From the NCBI GenBank assembly GCA_905216055.1, contig CAJMSH010000003.1:186001-250000 (forward strand): a DNA stretch of 64,000 bases. Direction: 5' to 3'. The notes beneath the pieces were generated by a model. The model searched no databases and was not told the DNA's origin. It worked only from the letters and a program-made list of their open reading frames with translations. A program made the translations under genes and the position numbers. This stretch comes from an uncultured bacterium (GTDB lineage: Bacteria; Cyanobacteriota; Vampirovibrionia; Gastranaerophilales; Gastranaerophilaceae). Shown here in pieces: positions 63,641-64,000 of the stretch (position 1 is its first letter; each line of letters starts with the position of its first letter).

Positions 63641-64000
63641 ATGAAAGTACAGCCTATATATACAAGCAAAATAGTCAAAAAGGGATTGGAGTTTGCGGCA
63701 GATAACAGTTTGTTATTTGGCGCAACAGCATCTTTTGTGCTTTCTGCTGCTGTGCGTTCGCCGATTATTCTTTTGACACCTCACACTGATAAGGAAAATA
63801 AAAAATATGCTTGTGCAAAATCGCTTGCATCAAGTGTTGTGAATTATTTGACGGTTTTTGCAGTATCAATGCCTTTTGAGAAAGCCTTGAAGAAAATTGA
63901 TAATAAACCTCAGAAATATTTGAAAAAAGATACAATAAAAATGTTGCAGTCAGGAGAAAAAAGCCTTGCAAAATCAAGACGTTATTCATTTGCTACACAG
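63641..64000 (+). CDS. membrane-associated hypothetical protein, 5' part
   Basis: The frame is open from ATG 63641 to the end of the window (120 codons, no stop), so the gene continues beyond. Opening M-K-V-Q-P-I-Y-T; then A-A-D-N-S-L-L-F-G-A-T-A-S-F-V-L-S-A-A-V-R-S, with a hydrophobic helix, and K-Y-A-C-A-K-S-L-A-S-S-V-V-N-Y. N-S-L-L-F-G-A carries the same F-G-A idea as the motif set but further in (about residue 26). Function unknown. Confidence 0.7.
   Translation, partial: MKVQPIYTSKIVKKGLEFAADNSLLFGATASFVLSAAVRSPIILLTPHTDKENKKYACAKSLASSVVNYLTVFAVSMPFEKALKKIDNKPQKYLKKDTIKMLQSGEKSLAKSRRYSFATQ

Overview
The window is about 64 kb of AT-rich DNA (roughly one third G+C) from a diderm bacterium. 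It most resembles the non-photosynthetic Cyanobacteriota of animal guts (Gastranaerophilales/Melainabacteria). The evidence is a LolA-like lipoprotein carrier and an aryl-polyene-type operon (outer membrane), mini-RNase III, a GH57 amylase-like enzyme, hybrid-cluster protein (anaerobic or nitrosative metabolism), and many short-N-terminal-motif proteins of a kind I associate with that group. The assignment rests on gene content and recollection, not on a marker-gene search.

Layout. 1-8.9 kb: 3' end of an AGCS amino-acid symporter, an ACT-domain protein, three lineage-type hypothetical proteins (one with an ABC1/UbiB-like kinase domain), GH57 glucanase and a small protein. 8.9-13.6 kb: alaS-dut and a protein with an 11-residue coiled-coil repeat. 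13.6-17.3 kb: an accessory region beginning at tRNA-Arg(TCT), in which pieces of the tRNA 3' end recur next to a HETGH metallopeptidase-like gene, a Fic AMP-transferase gene and small genes. 17.5-20.6 kb: acetyltransferase, XRE regulator, DHA2 drug exporter, cupin. 20.6-26.9 kb: parvulin lipoprotein, mfd, a tandem RWYD protein and murA. 27-34 kb: grpE, dnaJ, a beta-propeller protein, an O-methyltransferase, ruvC, a membrane protein and an endonuclease Q-like gene. 34-42.5 kb: tRNA-Ala(GGC), cupin-hcp, HPP-like membrane protein, bcp, tRNA-Met(CAT) with an odd 82-nt cloverleaf beside it, class II photolyase, tRNA-Ala(TGC), beta-solenoid protein, mini-RNase III. 42.6-50.6 kb: secreted proteins, small acidic proteins, an EF-hand protein, engB, speE, HIT, a class-A-like serine hydrolase, and a DtxR/MntR regulator behind a HAD phosphatase. 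51.2-58.7 kb: a tight nine-gene minus-strand operon (ACP, ACP, membrane protein, ligase-dehydratase fusion, thioesterase, LolA-like, MMPL exporter, methyltransferase, acyltransferase). It looks like an aryl-polyene/resorcinol-type lipid cluster but has no ketosynthase or ketoreductase here. 58.7-61 kb: composite palindromic repeat arrays on both sides of a second HETGH metallopeptidase-like gene. 61.5-64 kb: a MarR-cupin pair with a shared operator, pnuC, and the start of a further membrane protein.

Cross-cutting themes. (i) At least eight otherwise dissimilar proteins carry a short N-terminal motif, Phe-x-(Gly/Ala/Ser). A subset adds D-x-V-x-(I/L)-(S/N)-x-K-K-K just before a membrane segment. 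This could be an undescribed sorting or anchoring signal. (ii) Several genes (ruvC, engB, the HAD phosphatase and others) have a -10 hexamer exactly 6-7 nt before ATG, often as an extended TGn -10 and without a ribosome-binding site. This is the layout of leaderless mRNAs. (iii) Two HETGH proteins at opposite ends of the window share a C-terminal YGGP and both sit in repeat-rich, mobile-looking DNA.
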